DNA of 64,000 bases from Pseudolabrys sp. (GCA_030684935.1 JAUXXH010000052.1:175083-239082), one strand, 5' to 3'; positions 50,787 through 62,019 are shown, numbered from the stretch's first letter. The notes: generated by a model from the letters alone, not told the origin. Numbers and translations: made by a program.

Positions 50787-52195
50787 CCGCCGAAGACCGC
50801 GGAAATCTTCTGCCCGCCGCGCAGGATCACAACGCGCCAGCTCCGGCTCTGTACCGCCGTCAACCGCTGGAGATCGCGCGTCTTGTCGACGCTCACGCCG
50901 TTGACCTCCTGGATCACATCGCCGCGGCGAAACCCGAGGTTGCTGGCATAGGAGCCATTGTCGACGTCGAGAATGACCACGCCGCCGTCGACATTCGGCA
51001 ACCGCAACTCGTCGGCCAGCGCCGGCGACAGGTTGGCGACCTTGGCGCCGGAAAACGGCGACCGCGACCGGATGACGATTTCGTCGCGCGGCGCATCCGG
51101 CGCGGTCCGCAGCGCCACGGCGGCGGTAAATTCGCGCCCGGCCCGCACCACGCCAAGCTTGGCGCTGCCGCCGAGCGGCTGGGTGACGAAGCGATAGTCG
51201 AAGGCATTGGGATCGTCGACCGGCTGCCCATCCACCGAGACGATCAGGTCGCCCGGCCTGAGCCCGGCAGCCGCCGCCGGGCCGGCCGGCATCACGTCGG
51301 CGACCAAGGCGCCGGCCGGGCGCTTGAGGCTCAGGCTCTCGGCGATGTCCGGCGTCACCGCCTGCAATTTGGCGCCAAGCCAGGGGCGCTTGACCGCGCT
51401 GCCGCCGCTGCGGGCCGACGCCACGACAACCCGCACCATATTGGCTGGGATGGCAAAGCCGATGCCCTGCGATCCGCCCGAGCGCGAGAAGATCGCGGTA
51501 TTGATACCGACCAAGCGGCCGGCCAGATCGACCAGCGCGCCGCCGGAATTGCCGGGATTGATGGCGGCGTCGGTCTGGATGAAAAACTGGTAGTCGGTGA
51601 TGCCGACCTGGGTGCGCGCCAGCGCCGAGACAATGCCGCTGGTGACCGTCTGCCCGACGCCGAACGGGTTGCCGACCGCGAGCACCACGTCGCCGACTTC
51701 CAAAGCATCGGAATTGGCGAAGTCGAGCGACGGAAACTTCTCGCGCGGATCCGTGATCCGCAGCACCGCGAGGTCGGTGCGCTGGTCGGTCAGCACCAGC
51801 GTCGCCGCGAACTCGCGCTTGTCGGCCAGCGACACCCTGACCTCGTCGGCGCCTTCGATGACGTGGTTGTTGGTGACGATCAGACCGGACTCGTCGACGA
51901 TCACGCCGGATCCGAGCGAGCGCTGCAGCTGCCCGCCGCCGCCGGGGCCGTCGGGCATGCCGAAGAAACGGCGAAAGATCGGATCTTCCAGCATCGGATT
52001 GCGATTCTGGACCATTTTGGCGGCATAGACGTTGACGACCGCCGGCGACACCCGCTGCACCACCGGCGAATAGGACATGCGCAGGTCGGGCAGCGTCGGC
52101 ACCACCCGCCGCTCCTGCGCCGGTGCGGCGTCCACCATCGCCACCACAATGAGGGACGCGGTCAGGGCGGCAGTCAGGCTGGTCACAGGGCGCAT
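50783..52195 (-). CDS. Periplasmic HtrA/DegQ-type serine protease
   Basis: 470 residues. Signal peptide (about 1-27) then a trypsin-like domain with the catalytic triad His111 (TNNHV), Asp141 (RTDLAV) and Ser217 (NPGNSGGA), followed by two PDZ domains (GLRPGDLIVSVDGQPV and LGFRRGDVIQEVNGVSV). It degrades or refolds damaged periplasmic proteins. It is coupled to rarA by ATGA overlap. Confidence 0.95.
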   Translation of the reverse strand: MRPVTSLTAALTASLIVVAMVDAAPAQERRVVPTLPDLRMSYSPVVQRVSPAVVNVYAAKMVQNRNPMLEDPIFRRFFGMPDGPGGGGQLQRSLGSGVIVDESGLIVTNNHVIEGADEVRVSLADKREFAATLVLTDQRTDLAVLRITDPREKFPSLDFANSDALEVGDVVLAVGNPFGVGQTVTSGIVSALARTQVGITDYQFFIQTDAAINPGNSGGALVDLAGRLVGINTAIFSRSGGSQGIGFAIPANMVRVVVASARSGGSAVKRPWLGAKLQAVTPDIAESLSLKRPAGALVADVMPAGPAAAAGLRPGDLIVSVDGQPVDDPNAFDYRFVTQPLGGSAKLGVVRAGREFTAAVALRTAPDAPRDEIVIRSRSPFSGAKVANLSPALADELRLPNVDGGVVILDVDNGSYASNLGFRRGDVIQEVNGVSVDKTRDLQRLTAVQSRSWRVVILRGGQKISAVFGG

Positions 52196-52282
52196 TATTC
52201 GAATCCTGGCGATAGGCCCAAGATATAGGCCGCCGCTGGGACCAAATGAAGGCCGTCGTCTGACGCCGGTCCGGCCGGTCCC

Positions 52283-53128
52283 TCAATCCTTGGCCGGCAC
52301 GGTGCGCAGATAGGCGACCACGGCGTCGAGGTCGTCGGCCGTCATCTTGGCGTAGAGCGGATAGGCCATCGGCGGCTTCAGCGGACTGCCGTCCTTGCGC
52401 TTGCCCTCGACGATGGCGCGCTTGATCTCGGCGTCGGTCCAGTCGCCGAGGCCCTTGGTCCTGCTTTGGGTGATGTTGCGGGCCACCGACACGCCCCAGG
52501 GCCCTTTGAATTCGAAGCCGCCGGCGCCCAGCGTGCCGACGAAGTCGCGGCCGCGCGGCCCCATGGGCGTATGGCATTCCATGCAGTGGCCAATGGTGGC
52601 GAGGTAGAAACCCTTCTTCACCTTGTCGGCCAGCATTGCTTCCGTATAGGGCTTCTCGCCGCCGGGAAACGACTCGTGCGGCAGCGCGATCTTGTAGACC
52701 GGATCGGGCACCTGGTTCCTGACCGGCTTGAGCGTGCGCAGATAGGCGACGACAGCGTCCATATCGCGCTCGGTGAGGATGCCGTAGAACGCCGTCGGCA
52801 TGATGCCGGCGATCCGCACACCGTTCGGCCGCACGCCGGTGCGCATCAGCGTCTTGATCTGCGCGTCGGTCCAGCCGCCAAGGCCGGTGTCCTTGTCCAT
52901 GGTGATGTTGGACGCCGTCACCTTGAACGGGGGCTCGTCGAATTCGAGCCCGCCGGAAAACTCCTTGCCGGCGATGGCCGCCGGCGGCCCTTTCGGCGAA
53001 TGGCAATTGCCGCAGGCCAGGATGGTGTTGACCAGATAGTCGCCGCGCTGCAGCAGCGGCGACTGTGCGTTGGCGCCGCCGATGAGCGCGCCCGCCAACG
53101 CGAGACAAAGCGTTGCAAACCTGAACAT
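52283..53128 (-). CDS. Dihaem cytochrome c
   Basis: 281 residues with a signal peptide (about 1-21, GANA/QS). Two haem c sites: CGNCH (39-43) and CMECH (182-186), each followed by a domain ending in a DMDAVVAYLRT or DLDAVVAYLRT helix. The two halves are homologous, so it arose by duplication. Such cytochromes serve as electron carriers, often of membrane-bound dehydrogenases. No dehydrogenase gene is adjacent. ATG 53128 follows GGGGGA. Confidence 0.92.
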   Translation of the reverse strand: MFRFATLCLALAGALIGGANAQSPLLQRGDYLVNTILACGNCHSPKGPPAAIAGKEFSGGLEFDEPPFKVTASNITMDKDTGLGGWTDAQIKTLMRTGVRPNGVRIAGIMPTAFYGILTERDMDAVVAYLRTLKPVRNQVPDPVYKIALPHESFPGGEKPYTEAMLADKVKKGFYLATIGHCMECHTPMGPRGRDFVGTLGAGGFEFKGPWGVSVARNITQSRTKGLGDWTDAEIKRAIVEGKRKDGSPLKPPMAYPLYAKMTADDLDAVVAYLRTVPAKD

Positions 53129-53191
53129 GAGAGTCCCCCGATTCCCGGGAGAATTATACCGCAGCGACAATACGCCGCTACCGCCCGGCCA

Positions 53192-53217
53192 TAAAAAAAG
53201 GCGGCCCGGAGGCCGCC
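53192..53217 (-). terminator. Rho-independent terminator of the ribosomal operon
   Basis: On the minus strand GGCGGCC pairs with GGCCGCC (53211-53217 and 53200-53206) across a 4-base loop and is followed by a run of seven T. It ends transcription about 27 bases after the rplQ stop. Confidence 0.88.
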
Positions 53218-53243
53218 CTTGAATTCGCTGGAGCGCTTTGGCC

Positions 53244-53675
53244 TTAGGCCATTGCGTTTTCCTGGTCGTCGACCTTGCGGGCCTGCACCGGCCCGGAGTC
53301 GAGACCCTTGGCATCCACATCGCGATCGACGAACTCGATCACCGCAACCGCGGCGTTGTCGCCGTGGCGGAAGCCCGCCTTCATGATGCGGGTGTAGCCG
53401 CCCTGGCGATCCTTGTAGCGCGGCGCAATCACGTCAAACAGCTTCTTGACCATGGTGACGTCGCGCAGCTCGGAGATCGCCTGGCGGCGCGCCGCCAGAT
53501 CGCCCTTCTTGCCGATGGTCACCAGCTTCTCGACGATCGGGCGAAGCTCCTTCGCCTTCGGCAAGGTGGTCACGATCTGCTCGTGCTTGATCAGAGAGGC
53601 CGCCATGTTGGCGAACATGCTCATACGATGCGACGAATGCCGCCCCAACTTGCGATAGACTTTACCGTGACGCAT
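53244..53675 (-). CDS. rplQ: 50S ribosomal protein L17
   Basis: 143 residues. The start is the ATG of [12 protein letters not shown], the invariant L17 beginning. The rest matches bacterial L17 ([19 protein letters not shown] and [16 protein letters not shown]). It lies at the polypeptide exit region of the large subunit. Last gene of the alpha operon, before a strong terminator. The final 30 residues are a slightly longer, charged tail. Confidence 0.97.
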   Translation of the reverse strand: MRHGKVYRKLGRHSSHRMSMFANMAASLIKHEQIVTTLPKAKELRPIVEKLVTIGKKGDLAARRQAISELRDVTMVKKLFDVIAPRYKDRQGGYTRIMKAGFRHGDNAAVAVIEFVDRDVDAKGLDSGPVQARKVDDQENAMA

Positions 53676-53781
53676 CGCGTAACTCCCTGCCTCTGTCCTG
53701 TTTATGCCCGGGACAATCCCCGGCACGCCGCGGAAGGCGGCTTAAAAGCTCGAACCGGGCGTCGCCCGGTCCGAATGATCG

Positions 53782-54798
53782 CTAGTAGTGGTCTTCGAAA
53801 CGCTTGGCGAGCTCTTCGATGTTCTCAGGCGGCCAGCCCGGCACTTCCATGCCGAGATGCAGGCCCATCTGCGCCAGCACTTCCTTGATCTCGTTGAGCG
53901 ACTTGCGGCCGAAGTTCGGCGTCCGCAGCATTTCCGCTTCGGTCTTCTGAACGAGATCGCCGATGTAGACGATGTTGTCGTTCTTCAGACAGTTGGCCGA
54001 ACGCACCGACAGCTCGAGCTCGTCGACCTTCTTGAGGAAGGCCGGGTTGAAGGCCAGGTCCGGAATGGTCTCGGCGGCCTGCTCCTTGCGGGGCTCTTCG
54101 AAATTCACGAACACGTTGAGCTGGTCCTGCAGGATGCGCGCCGCGTAAGCGAGCGTATCGTCAGGGGTCACCGCGCCGTTGGTCTCGATCGTCATGGTCA
54201 GCTTGTCGTAGTCGAGGATCTGGCCTTCGCGGGTGTTCTCGACCTTGTACGAGACCTTGCGCACCGGCGAATACAGCGAGTCGACCGGGATCAGGCCGAT
54301 CGGCGCGTCTTCCGGACGGTTGCGCTCGGCCGGCACATAGCCCTTGCCGGTGTTGACGGTGAATTCCATGCGGATCTCGGCGCCCTCATCGAGGGTACAG
54401 AGCACGAGGTCCGGATTGAGCACCACCACATCGCCGACGGTCTGGATGTCGCCGGCGGTCACGGTGCCGGGGCCCTGCTTCTTCACCACCATGCGCTTCG
54501 GGCCTTCGCCCTGCATCTTGATGGCGATGTCCTTGATGTTCAGCACCATGTCGGTGACGTCCTCGCGCACGCCGGCGATCGAGGAAAATTCATGCAGCAC
54601 GCCGTCGATATGCACCGACTGCACCGCAGCGCCCTGCAGCGACGACAGCAGAATGCGGCGCAGCGCGTTGCCGAGCGTCACGCCGAAGCCGCGCTCCAGC
54701 GGCTCCGCAACGACCGTGGCGATCCGCGCGGGGTCGGACCCGGCGGCCACCTGAAGCTTGTTCGGCCTGATCAGTTCCTGCCAGTTCTTTTGGATCAC
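53782..54798 (-). CDS. rpoA: RNA polymerase alpha subunit
   Basis: 338 residues, standard alpha length. N-terminal domain begins [14 protein letters not shown] and includes [22 protein letters not shown]; the C-terminal DNA-binding domain is marked by [16 protein letters not shown] and [25 protein letters not shown] at 54798 with AGGTGA upstream is the start; a longer frame upstream has no homology. It assembles the polymerase core and contacts UP elements and activators. Confidence 0.97.
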   Translation of the reverse strand: MIQKNWQELIRPNKLQVAAGSDPARIATVVAEPLERGFGVTLGNALRRILLSSLQGAAVQSVHIDGVLHEFSSIAGVREDVTDMVLNIKDIAIKMQGEGPKRMVVKKQGPGTVTAGDIQTVGDVVVLNPDLVLCTLDEGAEIRMEFTVNTGKGYVPAERNRPEDAPIGLIPVDSLYSPVRKVSYKVENTREGQILDYDKLTMTIETNGAVTPDDTLAYAARILQDQLNVFVNFEEPRKEQAAETIPDLAFNPAFLKKVDELELSVRSANCLKNDNIVYIGDLVQKTEAEMLRTPNFGRKSLNEIKEVLAQMGLHLGMEVPGWPPENIEELAKRFEDHY

Positions 54799-54905
54799 GT
54801 CTTCACCTATTGAGCGGCGCGAGCCGGGCCCGCGCACCCCACCCGCCGTTGTGGGGGGAAGTTCAGCGGTAGCGGATTCCGTAACCGGTCCGCTCGATGG
54901 AAATG

Positions 54906-55295
54906 TCATACGCGACGACGCTTGCGCGGCCGGCAACCGTTGTGCGGGATCGTGGTCACGTCGCGGATCGAGGTCACGGTGAAGCCGGCGGCCTGCAGCG
55001 CGCGCAACGCCGATTCACGACCCGAACCCGGCCCGGACACTTCAACTTCCAGCGTGCGCATGCCGTGATCCTGCGCCTTCTTGGCGGCGTCTTCGGCGGC
55101 CATCTGCGCGGCATACGGCGTTGACTTGCGCGAGCCCTTGAACCCCATGGTGCCGGCCGACGACCAGGCAATGGTGTTGCCCTGCGCGTCAGTGATGGTG
55201 ACCATGGTGTTGTTGAACGATGCGTTCACATGCGCCACGCCGGAGGCGATGTTCTTGCGTTCGCGCCGGCGGACGCGGGTGGCTTCCTTGCCCAT
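54906..55295 (-). CDS. rpsK: 30S ribosomal protein S11
   Basis: 129 residues, the usual length. [22 protein letters not shown] and the C-terminal [14 protein letters not shown] are diagnostic of S11, which lies in the platform of the small subunit near the E site. Located between rpsM and rpoA, as in the normal alpha operon. Confidence 0.98.
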   Translation of the reverse strand: MGKEATRVRRRERKNIASGVAHVNASFNNTMVTITDAQGNTIAWSSAGTMGFKGSRKSTPYAAQMAAEDAAKKAQDHGMRTLEVEVSGPGSGRESALRALQAAGFTVTSIRDVTTIPHNGCRPRKRRRV

Positions 55296-55359
55296 TACTT
55301 AAGTCCTTTCGCGGCCGGCGCGCCCAATGCGCAGCAGGCCAGTCCATTCGGTAAAACGT

Positions 55360-55737
55360 TCAGGTCGTGGTCTTTTTCTTGCCGGCGATGGTCTTGGCAG
55401 GTCCCTTGCGGGTGCGCGCATTGGTGTGCGTGCGCTGGCCGCGGACCGGCAGGCCCTTGCGGTGGCGCAGGCCCCGGTAGCAGCCCAGATCCATCAGGCG
55501 CTTGATGTTCATGGAGACTTCGCGGCGCAGGTCGCCTTCGACCATGTAGTCGCGGTCGAGCAGTTCGCGGATTTGCAGAACCTCCGAGTCGGTCAACTGC
55601 GACACCCGCCGCTCGGCCGGCAGGTTAACCTTTTCCATGATTTCCCCAGCAATCTTCTGGCCGACGCCATGGATGTACTGAAGCGCGATCACAACGCGCT
55701 TGTTCGTCGGTAGATTGACACCTGCAATACGAGCCAC
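55360..55737 (-). CDS. rpsM: 30S ribosomal protein S13
   Basis: 125 residues from a GTG giving [15 protein letters not shown], with AGGAGA in front; an upstream ATG in the same frame adds a non-homologous leader. The C-terminal [20 protein letters not shown] is diagnostic. S13 contacts the P-site tRNA and the inter-subunit bridge. Confidence 0.97.
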   Translation of the reverse strand: MARIAGVNLPTNKRVVIALQYIHGVGQKIAGEIMEKVNLPAERRVSQLTDSEVLQIRELLDRDYMVEGDLRREVSMNIKRLMDLGCYRGLRHRKGLPVRGQRTHTNARTRKGPAKTIAGKKKTTT

Positions 55738-55878
55738 GAATGCTCTCCTGTTATCGGTCGGCCGCGTTCGACGCGCCGAATTCTTGTGTCCCATGAGGGG
55801 GTTAGCGCAAAGCGTAACACGACACCTGTCCCCGCCTATCTGGGGCCCGGCATCGCGTCAAACTTCTGAATACGGAGC

Positions 55879-55908
55879 TTATTAAGGGATTCATCGCGCC
55901 TTCGTCAA
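55879..55908 (-). promoter_or_regulatory. Putative sigma-70 promoter for rpsM-rpsK-rpoA-rplQ
   Basis: On the minus strand TTGACG (55908-55903) and TAATAA (55884-55879) are 18 bases apart. The -35 hexamer overlaps the adk stop codon. It would give the rpsM part of the operon its own start. Confidence 0.5.
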
Positions 55909-56516
55909 CCTCCGCCTTTCTGGCTGCCGGCTCCGGCGGGGCTGAGGATCCGGTCCAGGGCGGCAGTGACCTCGTCGATCGGGGCCATGCCGTCCACGGA
56001 CTTCAAAGTTCCCTTTTTCCCGTAATAATCGATCAAGGGGGCCGTCTGCGTCCGGTAGGCGCCAAGCCGGCCCTTGAGGACCTCCGGCTTGTCATCGGCC
56101 CGGACGGTCTCGCCCCGGGCGGCCGTTTCCGCCACCCGGGTCTCGATTCGCTTGAGCAGGATGCCCTCGTCGACCTTCAGCTCGATCACGGCGTCCAGCT
56201 TGAGACCGCGCTCAGCCAAAAGCTTGTCCAGGGCCTCGGCCTGCGGGCCGGTGCGCGGAAAACCGTCCAGAACGAAGCCGTTCTTGGCGTCCGCCTGGCC
56301 GATCCGGTCGGCGATGATCGCGACCACCACCTCGTCCGGCACCAGTTCGCCGCGCTCCATGATCGCCTTGGCGCGCAGACCGACCGGCGAGCCGGCCGCG
56401 ACCGCAGCGCGCAACATGTCCCCGGTCGAAAGCTGCACGATGCCGTGCTTCGCGACCAGGCGCTGCGCTTGCGTGCCCTTCCCCGCCCCCGGCGGGCCGA
56501 GCAAGATCAATCTCAT
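55905..56516 (-). CDS. adk: Adenylate kinase
   Basis: 203 residues. P-loop [12 protein letters not shown] at about 7-18, AMP-binding region [18 protein letters not shown] and the DGFPRT motif are present. The LID is the short type without zinc cysteines. It keeps the AMP/ADP/ATP balance. The ATG overlaps the secY stop by ATGA, as is common in this operon. Confidence 0.97.
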   Translation of the reverse strand: MRLILLGPPGAGKGTQAQRLVAKHGIVQLSTGDMLRAAVAAGSPVGLRAKAIMERGELVPDEVVVAIIADRIGQADAKNGFVLDGFPRTGPQAEALDKLLAERGLKLDAVIELKVDEGILLKRIETRVAETAARGETVRADDKPEVLKGRLGAYRTQTAPLIDYYGKKGTLKSVDGMAPIDEVTAALDRILSPAGAGSQKGGG

Positions 56517-57847
56517 CGCTGCCGCCCCCGCAGCTTCGAACGCTTGATCAGGCCTTCGTACTGATGCGCCAGCAGATAACCCTGCACCTGGGCCACGGTA
56601 TCCATCGTCACGCTGACCACGATCAGCAGCGAGGTGCCGCCGAAGTAGAACGGCACGGCGGCGTAGGAAATCAGGATCTCGGGAATCAGACAGACGATGG
56701 CGAGATAGATCGCGCCGACCACCGTGATTCGCGTCAGCACATAATCGATGTACTCGGCGGTGCGCTCGCCCGGCCGGATGCCCGGGACGAAGCCACCGTG
56801 CTTCTTCAGGTTATCCGCAGTCTCGGTCGGATTGAACACGATCGCGGTGTAGAAGAAGGCAAAGAAGATGATCAGCGTAATATACAGAATCAGGAACAGC
56901 GGCTGGCCATGGCCGAGCAGCGCGGTGACCGTGGTGAGCCAGCCGGAGCCGCCGCCGCTCGCATTGAAGCTGGCGACCGTGGTCGGCAACAGCAGCAGCG
57001 ACGAGGCGAAGATCGGCGGGATCACGCCGGCGGTGTTGAGCTTGAGCGGCAGGTGCGAGGACTGACCCTCGAACATCCGGTTGCCGACCTGGCGCTTTGG
57101 ATACTGGATCAGCAGCCGGCGCTGGGCCCGCTCCATGAACACGATGAAGGCGATGACCACGCCGGCCATCAGGATGATGACGAGGATCAGGCCGGTCGAC
57201 AGCGCGCCTTGGCGGCCGAGTTCAAGCATGCCGGCGATCGCCGACGGCAGTTCGGCGACGATGCCGGCCATGATGATCAGCGAGATGCCGTTGCCGATGC
57301 CGCGCGCCGTGATCTGCTCGCCCAGCCACATCAGGAACATGGTGCCGCCGGTCAGCGAGATCGTGGTCGAAATGCGGAAGAACCAACCTGGCTCGGTCAC
57401 GGCATTGCCCGCGCCTTCGAGGCCAATGGCAATTCCGTAGGCCTGGAACGTCGCCAGCACCACGGTCAGATACCGGGTGTACTGGTTCATGATCTTGCGG
57501 CCGGACTCGCCTTCCTTCTTCAAGGCTTCGAGCCGGGGCGAGACCGTCGTCATCAGCTGAATAATGATCGATGCCGAGATGTACGGCATGATGTTCAGGG
57601 CGAAGATCGCCATCCGGTTGATGCCGCCACCGGAGAACATGTTGAACATGCCGAGAATGCCGCCGGCCTGGCTGCGGAAGATCTGTTCCCAGGCGGCGGG
57701 GTCAATCCCGGGCAGCGGGATATAGGTGCCGACGCGATAGACCAGCAGCGCACCGATCGTGAACCAGATGCGCTTCTTCAGCTCCTCGGACTTGGCGAGA
57801 GCGCCGAAGTTGAGATTGGCTGCCAGTTGTTCTGCCGCCGAAACCAT
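56513..57847 (-). CDS. secY: Protein translocase subunit SecY
   Basis: 444 residues with ten membrane helices. Diagnostic segments are [14 protein letters not shown] near the N-terminus, the plug region [24 protein letters not shown] and [20 protein letters not shown] in the C-terminal half. It forms the Sec channel with SecE and SecG. It lies between rplO and adk as in the usual spc operon. Confidence 0.98.
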   Translation of the reverse strand: MVSAAEQLAANLNFGALAKSEELKKRIWFTIGALLVYRVGTYIPLPGIDPAAWEQIFRSQAGGILGMFNMFSGGGINRMAIFALNIMPYISASIIIQLMTTVSPRLEALKKEGESGRKIMNQYTRYLTVVLATFQAYGIAIGLEGAGNAVTEPGWFFRISTTISLTGGTMFLMWLGEQITARGIGNGISLIIMAGIVAELPSAIAGMLELGRQGALSTGLILVIILMAGVVIAFIVFMERAQRRLLIQYPKRQVGNRMFEGQSSHLPLKLNTAGVIPPIFASSLLLLPTTVASFNASGGGSGWLTTVTALLGHGQPLFLILYITLIIFFAFFYTAIVFNPTETADNLKKHGGFVPGIRPGERTAEYIDYVLTRITVVGAIYLAIVCLIPEILISYAAVPFYFGGTSLLIVVSVTMDTVAQVQGYLLAHQYEGLIKRSKLRGRQR

Positions 57848-57927
57848 CAGTCGCTCCTGCCGCCGCGCCCCGACACCCGCCCGTTCCGCATTAGATAGGC
57901 TCGCCCATCCAAACCGGTAGTGCGGGC

Positions 57928-58536
57928 CTACTCTTCGCCTTCGGCCTGCGGCGCCGCCTTGGCTTCACTCTTTTTGCCCTTGGCGGGCTTTTTGGCGCCG
58001 CCCTTGTCGCCGGCGGCCGCTTCCAGCGCCTTGCGCTTGTTCTTGCCGCGCGGCACTTCGTCTTCTTCGACCTTCGGCTTCAGGATCTTGACCGATCCGC
58101 CGGCCTTCTCGATGGTCTCGAGCGCGGACTTCGACACGCCATAGACGGCGAAGTCGGCCTTGGCCTTGAATTCGCCGTGGCTCAGCAGCTTGACGCCACC
58201 CTTGGCGCGACGCATCAGCCCGGCCTTGACCATGGCCGCCACATCAATCGGCGCCTTGGTGTCGAGCAGGCCGGCGTCGATCGCCGCCTGCAGCTTGCCG
58301 AGGTTGATCTCGTTGAGCTTGACCTGGAACGAGGTGTTGCGGAAGCCGCGCTTCGGCAGGCGCCTGTGCAGCGGCATCTGGCCGCCCTCGAAGCCCTTGA
58401 TGCGCACGCCCGAGCGCGCGGTCTGGCCCTTGCCGCCGCGGCCGCCGGTCTTGCCCATGCCCGAGCCGATACCGCGGCCGATACGCATGCGGTTCTTGCG
58501 GGCGCCCGGATTGTCGGCGATCTGGTTGAGTTTCAT
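57928..58536 (-). CDS. rplO: 50S ribosomal protein L15 with extended acidic/lysine-rich tail
   Basis: 202 residues, about 45 longer than typical L15. The body (to about residue 155) matches L15 ([47 protein letters not shown]). The rest (from about [16 protein letters not shown]) is a low-complexity Lys/Ala/Glu tail. It is the large-subunit protein before secY. Confidence 0.96.
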   Translation of the reverse strand: MKLNQIADNPGARKNRMRIGRGIGSGMGKTGGRGGKGQTARSGVRIKGFEGGQMPLHRRLPKRGFRNTSFQVKLNEINLGKLQAAIDAGLLDTKAPIDVAAMVKAGLMRRAKGGVKLLSHGEFKAKADFAVYGVSKSALETIEKAGGSVKILKPKVEEDEVPRGKNKRKALEAAAGDKGGAKKPAKGKKSEAKAAPQAEGEE

Positions 58537-58555
58537 TGGAGCGGTCCTTTAAGTC

Positions 58556-58756
58556 CTACTTGGCGTCGTCGACGACGCGCACCAGGTGGCGCACCTTGTC
58601 GATCATGCCGCGCGTCGCCGGGGTGTCCGGCAGATCGCGCGAGCGGCCGATCTTGTTCAAACCGAGCCCGATCAGCGTCTCGCGCTGGTCATGGTGACGC
58701 CGCGCCGCGCTGGCGACCTGCTCGACCTTCATTGTCTTCTGTGCCTTGGCCATCAT
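58556..58756 (-). CDS. rpmD: 50S ribosomal protein L30
   Basis: 66 residues. [22 protein letters not shown] is diagnostic of L30. An ATGATG start is present; the second Met could be used. Normal position between rpsE and rplO. Confidence 0.96.
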   Translation of the reverse strand: MMAKAQKTMKVEQVASAARRHHDQRETLIGLGLNKIGRSRDLPDTPATRGMIDKVRHLVRVVDDAK

Positions 58757-58764
58757 CGCGTTCC

Positions 58765-59346
58765 TTAGTCAGCCGCCTGTTCGGAATCGCCGCCTTCGCG
58801 GCGGCGCGACTGCAGCGCCGAAACCTTGAGGTTGCGGCGGGCCGCAACCGAGCGAGGCGAATCCTGGTGCTTCAGCGCGTCGAAGGTGGCACGCACGACG
58901 TTGTACGGGTTGGACGAGCCGATCGACTTGGCAACGATGTCCTGCATGCCGAGCGTTTCGAACACGGCACGCATCGGACCGCCGGCGATGATGCCGGTGC
59001 CGGGAGGCGCCGCGCGCAGATAGACCTTGCCGGCACCGTGGCGGCCGAACACGTCGTGATGCAGCGTGCGGCCTTCGCGCAGCGCGACGCGGGTGAGCGA
59101 GCGCTTGGCAGCTTCCGTCGCCTTGCGGATGGCTTCCGGCACTTCGCGCGCCTTGCCGTGACCGAAGCCGACGCGGCCCTTCTGGTCGCCTATGACCACC
59201 AGCGCTGCGAAACCGAAGCGCTTGCCGCCCTTGACCACCTTGGCGACGCGATTGATGTGCACCAGCTTGTCGGTGAACTCGCTGTCGCGCTCTTCACGAC
59301 CGCCTGGGCCGCCGCGGGGGCGGTCTCGTCGAGGTTCTTGTGCCAT
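58765..59346 (-). CDS. rpsE: 30S ribosomal protein S5
   Basis: 193 residues from ATG 59346 (a TTG two codons earlier is possible). [22 protein letters not shown] and [20 protein letters not shown] are diagnostic; the N-terminal 25 residues are basic and variable. S5 takes part in decoding fidelity. Confidence 0.97.
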   Translation of the reverse strand: MAQEPRRDRPRGGPGGREERDSEFTDKLVHINRVAKVVKGGKRFGFAALVVIGDQKGRVGFGHGKAREVPEAIRKATEAAKRSLTRVALREGRTLHHDVFGRHGAGKVYLRAAPPGTGIIAGGPMRAVFETLGMQDIVAKSIGSSNPYNVVRATFDALKHQDSPRSVAARRNLKVSALQSRRREGGDSEQAAD

Positions 59347-59383
59347 CTTCAAACCAATCCGTTCGATCTGTGCAATTGCGTCA

Positions 59384-59752
59384 TTAGAAGTTCAGTCCGC
59401 CTTCGCGCGCAGCGTCGGCCAGCGCCTTGATGCGTCCGTGATAGAGATAGCCGCCGCGGTCGAACACTACATCCTTGATGCCCTTCTCCTTGGCGCGTTC
59501 GGCAATCAGCTTGCCGACGGCCTTGGCGGCATCGATGTTGGCGCCGGTCTTCTTGCCTTCGCGCATCGGCTTCTCGATCGTCGAAGCGGAGACCAGCGTC
59601 AGTCCCTTCTCGTCGTCGATCAGCTGGGCGTAAATGTGCTCCGAGGACCGGAACACCGACAGGCGCGCGCGCCCGCTGGTGCCGGCCGCAAGCTTTACCT
59701 TGCGCCGCACCGTGGCCGTCCGCCGGGCAGTTCGATCTCGTAATTTGGTCAT
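59384..59752 (-). CDS. rplR: 50S ribosomal protein L18
   Basis: 122 residues. [21 protein letters not shown] and the C-terminal [20 protein letters not shown] are diagnostic of bacterial L18, which binds 5S rRNA. Standard position between rplF and rpsE. Confidence 0.98.
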   Translation of the reverse strand: MTKLRDRTARRTATVRRKVKLAAGTSGRARLSVFRSSEHIYAQLIDDEKGLTLVSASTIEKPMREGKKTGANIDAAKAVGKLIAERAKEKGIKDVVFDRGGYLYHGRIKALADAAREGGLNF

Positions 59753-59766
59753 GGCTCTCTGGCCCT

Positions 59767-60300
59767 CTACTTCTTCTTGCCTTCCTTGCGGAAGATGTAC
59801 TCGCCGGCGTATTTCACGCCTTTGCCCTTGTAGGGCTCAGGCGGGCGGAAAGCGCGGATCTCGGCGGCGACGTGGCCGACTTTCTGCTTGTCGATGCCGG
59901 TGATGACGATTTCGGTCGGCTTCGGCGTGGCAATGGCGATGCCTTCCGGGATCGGGAAGCTGACGTCATGGCTGAAGCCGAGCTGCAGGTTGAGCTGCTT
60001 GCCCTGGACCGCGGCACGATAACCGACGCCGACGATCTCGAGCTTCTCTTCGAAGCCCTTGGTGACGCCGTTCATCAGGTTCGAGACCAGAGTGCGCGAC
60101 GTGCCCCACAGCGAGCGGGCCCGCTTGGACGCGTCGCGGGGATCGAGCTTGACCCCGCCCTTGTCCATTTTCACGACGACATCGTCGTCGACAATGAACT
60201 GCATGGCGCCCTTGGGGCCCTTCACCTTGACGGTCTGGCCTTCCACGCTGGCGGTGACGCCAGACGGGACGAGGACTGGTTTTTTGCCAATTCGAGACAT
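59767..60300 (-). CDS. rplF: 50S ribosomal protein L6
   Basis: 177 residues. Start [14 protein letters not shown] and late [22 protein letters not shown] are diagnostic. The rpsH stop and this ATG overlap by one base (TAATG). L6 sits near the sarcin-ricin loop region. Confidence 0.98.
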   Translation of the reverse strand: MSRIGKKPVLVPSGVTASVEGQTVKVKGPKGAMQFIVDDDVVVKMDKGGVKLDPRDASKRARSLWGTSRTLVSNLMNGVTKGFEEKLEIVGVGYRAAVQGKQLNLQLGFSHDVSFPIPEGIAIATPKPTEIVITGIDKQKVGHVAAEIRAFRPPEPYKGKGVKYAGEYIFRKEGKKK

Positions 60301-60695
60301 TAAAACACCGTGCAGATGATTTCGCCGCCGACATTGGCGTCGCGCGCCGCGTGGTCGGCCATCACGCCCTTCGGCGTCGACAGGATGGCGACCCCGAGGC
60401 CGTTGTTGATGCGCGGCAGCGCCTTGACCGAGGCGTAGACACGCCGGCCGGGCTTCGACACCCGCGCGATTTCGCGGATGACGGGCTCGCCGTCGAAATA
60501 CTTCAGCTCGATCTCGAGCTCGCTGCGGCCGCTGGCATGCGCCACGCTGGCGTAGCCGCGGATGTAGCCTTCGGTCTTGAGCACCTCGGCAACGCGCTCG
60601 CGCTGCTTGGAGCCGGGCATCGAGACCTTGGACTTGGCACGCATCTGCGCATTGCGGATGCGGGTAATCATGTCGCCGATCGGATCGTTCACCAT
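60300..60695 (-). CDS. rpsH: 30S ribosomal protein S8
   Basis: 131 residues. [22 protein letters not shown] and late [19 protein letters not shown] are diagnostic of S8. In many bacteria S8 represses its operon at translation by binding the mRNA; that site was not identified here. Confidence 0.98.
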   Translation of the reverse strand: MVNDPIGDMITRIRNAQMRAKSKVSMPGSKQRERVAEVLKTEGYIRGYASVAHASGRSELEIELKYFDGEPVIREIARVSKPGRRVYASVKALPRINNGLGVAILSTPKGVMADHAARDANVGGEIICTVF

Positions 60696-60705
60696 GGCGG
60701 CCCCC

Positions 60706-61011
60706 TTACCAGCTCGATTTCACGAGGCCGGGAATCAGGCCCTTGTTGCCGAGGTCGCGCAGCGCGATACGGCTCAGCTTGTGCTTGCGATAGAAGGCGC
60801 GCGGCCGGCCGGTCAGTTCGCAACGGTTGCGAATCCGGGTGGCCGACGAATTGCGCGGCAATTCGGCGAGCTTCAGGGTAGCGGCGAAACGCTCTTCCAT
60901 CGGCAATTTCTTGTCGTAGGCGATCGCTTTCAGCTTGCTGCGGCGATTGGCGAATTGCTTCGTCATCTTCCGCCGCCGGTTGTTCTTCTCGATCGAACTC
61001 TTCTTCGCCAT
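60706..61011 (-). CDS. rpsN: 30S ribosomal protein S14 (zinc-free type)
   Basis: 101 residues, the long zinc-independent form without CxxC pairs. Diagnostic [23 protein letters not shown] is followed by the usual C-terminus. Confidence 0.98.
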   Translation of the reverse strand: MAKKSSIEKNNRRRKMTKQFANRRSKLKAIAYDKKLPMEERFAATLKLAELPRNSSATRIRNRCELTGRPRAFYRKHKLSRIALRDLGNKGLIPGLVKSSW

Positions 61012-61055
61012 GCCTTAGCTCCTTATTTCCGCGTTTGAGGTGACGGAAACGTCCC

Positions 61056-61700
61056 TCACTGCCGGAACGGGAAGTTGAATGCAGCCAGCAGCGCGCGGGC
61101 TTCTTCGTCGGTGCGCGCCGTCGTGCAAACGGTGATGTCCATGCCCCAGGTGTCGACGACCTTGTCGAAGTCGATTTCCGGGAAAATGGTGTACTCCTTG
61201 ATGCCCAGGCTGTAGTTGCCGCGGCCGTCGAAGCTCTTCGGGTTGAGCCCGCGGAAGTCGCGGATGCGCGGCAGCGCGATGTTCACCAGGCGGTCGAGAA
61301 AGTCATACATGCGGGTCTTGCGCAGCGTGACCTTGCAGCCGATGGCCTGGCCGTCGCGCAGCTTGTAGTTGGCGATCGACTTGCGCGACTTGGTAATCAC
61401 GCACTTCTGGCCGGCGATCAGCGACAGATCGCCCGCGGCCTGGTCGACCTTCTTGCGGTCGGCAACGCCCTCGCCGATGCCCATGTTGAGCACCACTTTG
61501 GTGATCATCGGCACCTGCATGTGATTCTTGTAGCCGAACTGCTTGGTCAGTTCGGGCCGAATGACCTCATCGAACTGGGCGCGCAGGCGCGCCTTGTAGT
61601 CCGACGCCACGCGCGCCTTCTTGACCTTCGGCGCGTCGTCCTTGGACGCCGGCGGCTTCTTGGCCTTTTTCGGCTCGGTATTCTGCTGTGTATCAGCCAT
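61056..61700 (-). CDS. rplE: 50S ribosomal protein L5 with N-terminal extension
   Basis: 214 residues, about 30 more than typical because of a Lys/Ala/Pro-rich N-terminal extension before [18 protein letters not shown]. Core motifs [17 protein letters not shown] and [21 protein letters not shown] are diagnostic. ATG 61700 gives MADTQQN; the start overlaps the rplX 3' end by 8 bases. Confidence 0.95.
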   Translation of the reverse strand: MADTQQNTEPKKAKKPPASKDDAPKVKKARVASDYKARLRAQFDEVIRPELTKQFGYKNHMQVPMITKVVLNMGIGEGVADRKKVDQAAGDLSLIAGQKCVITKSRKSIANYKLRDGQAIGCKVTLRKTRMYDFLDRLVNIALPRIRDFRGLNPKSFDGRGNYSLGIKEYTIFPEIDFDKVVDTWGMDITVCTTARTDEEARALLAAFNFPFRQ

Positions 61701-62019
61701 CGATTTCTGCTCCGGAACGCTTGGCGACGCGCACTTTTTTGCGGTCTTCGCCTTCGCCGATAATCTTGAAGCCGACGCGGGTCGGCTTGCCGTCATTGGG
61801 GTCCGCGAGCGCCAGGTTGGACAGGTGGATCGCGCTCTCCTTGGAGATGATCCCGCCCTCCTGCTGCGCGGTCTGGCGCTGGTGGCGCTTGACGATATTG
61901 ATGCCGCGCACCAGGGCGCGGGCTTCCGCCGGACGCACTTCGATTACTTCACCGGTGCGGCCCTTGTCGCGGCCGGTCAGCACGATCACCTTGTCGCCTT
62001 TACGGATTTTTGCGGCCAT
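61693..62019 (-). CDS. rplX: 50S ribosomal protein L24
   Basis: 108 residues. [19 protein letters not shown] (KOW domain) and [16 protein letters not shown] are diagnostic. Its ATG overlaps the rplN stop by one base (TGATG) and its end overlaps the rplE start. Confidence 0.97.
   Translation of the reverse strand: MAAKIRKGDKVIVLTGRDKGRTGEVIEVRPAEARALVRGINIVKRHQRQTAQQEGGIISKESAIHLSNLALADPNDGKPTRVGFKIIGEGEDRKKVRVAKRSGAEIDG

Noticed and set aside
50787..53108. Upstream extension of the rarA frame to over 1200 codons
   Set aside because: RarA begins at 50786 with a normal N-terminus; the extension runs through the protease and cytochrome genes in another frame.
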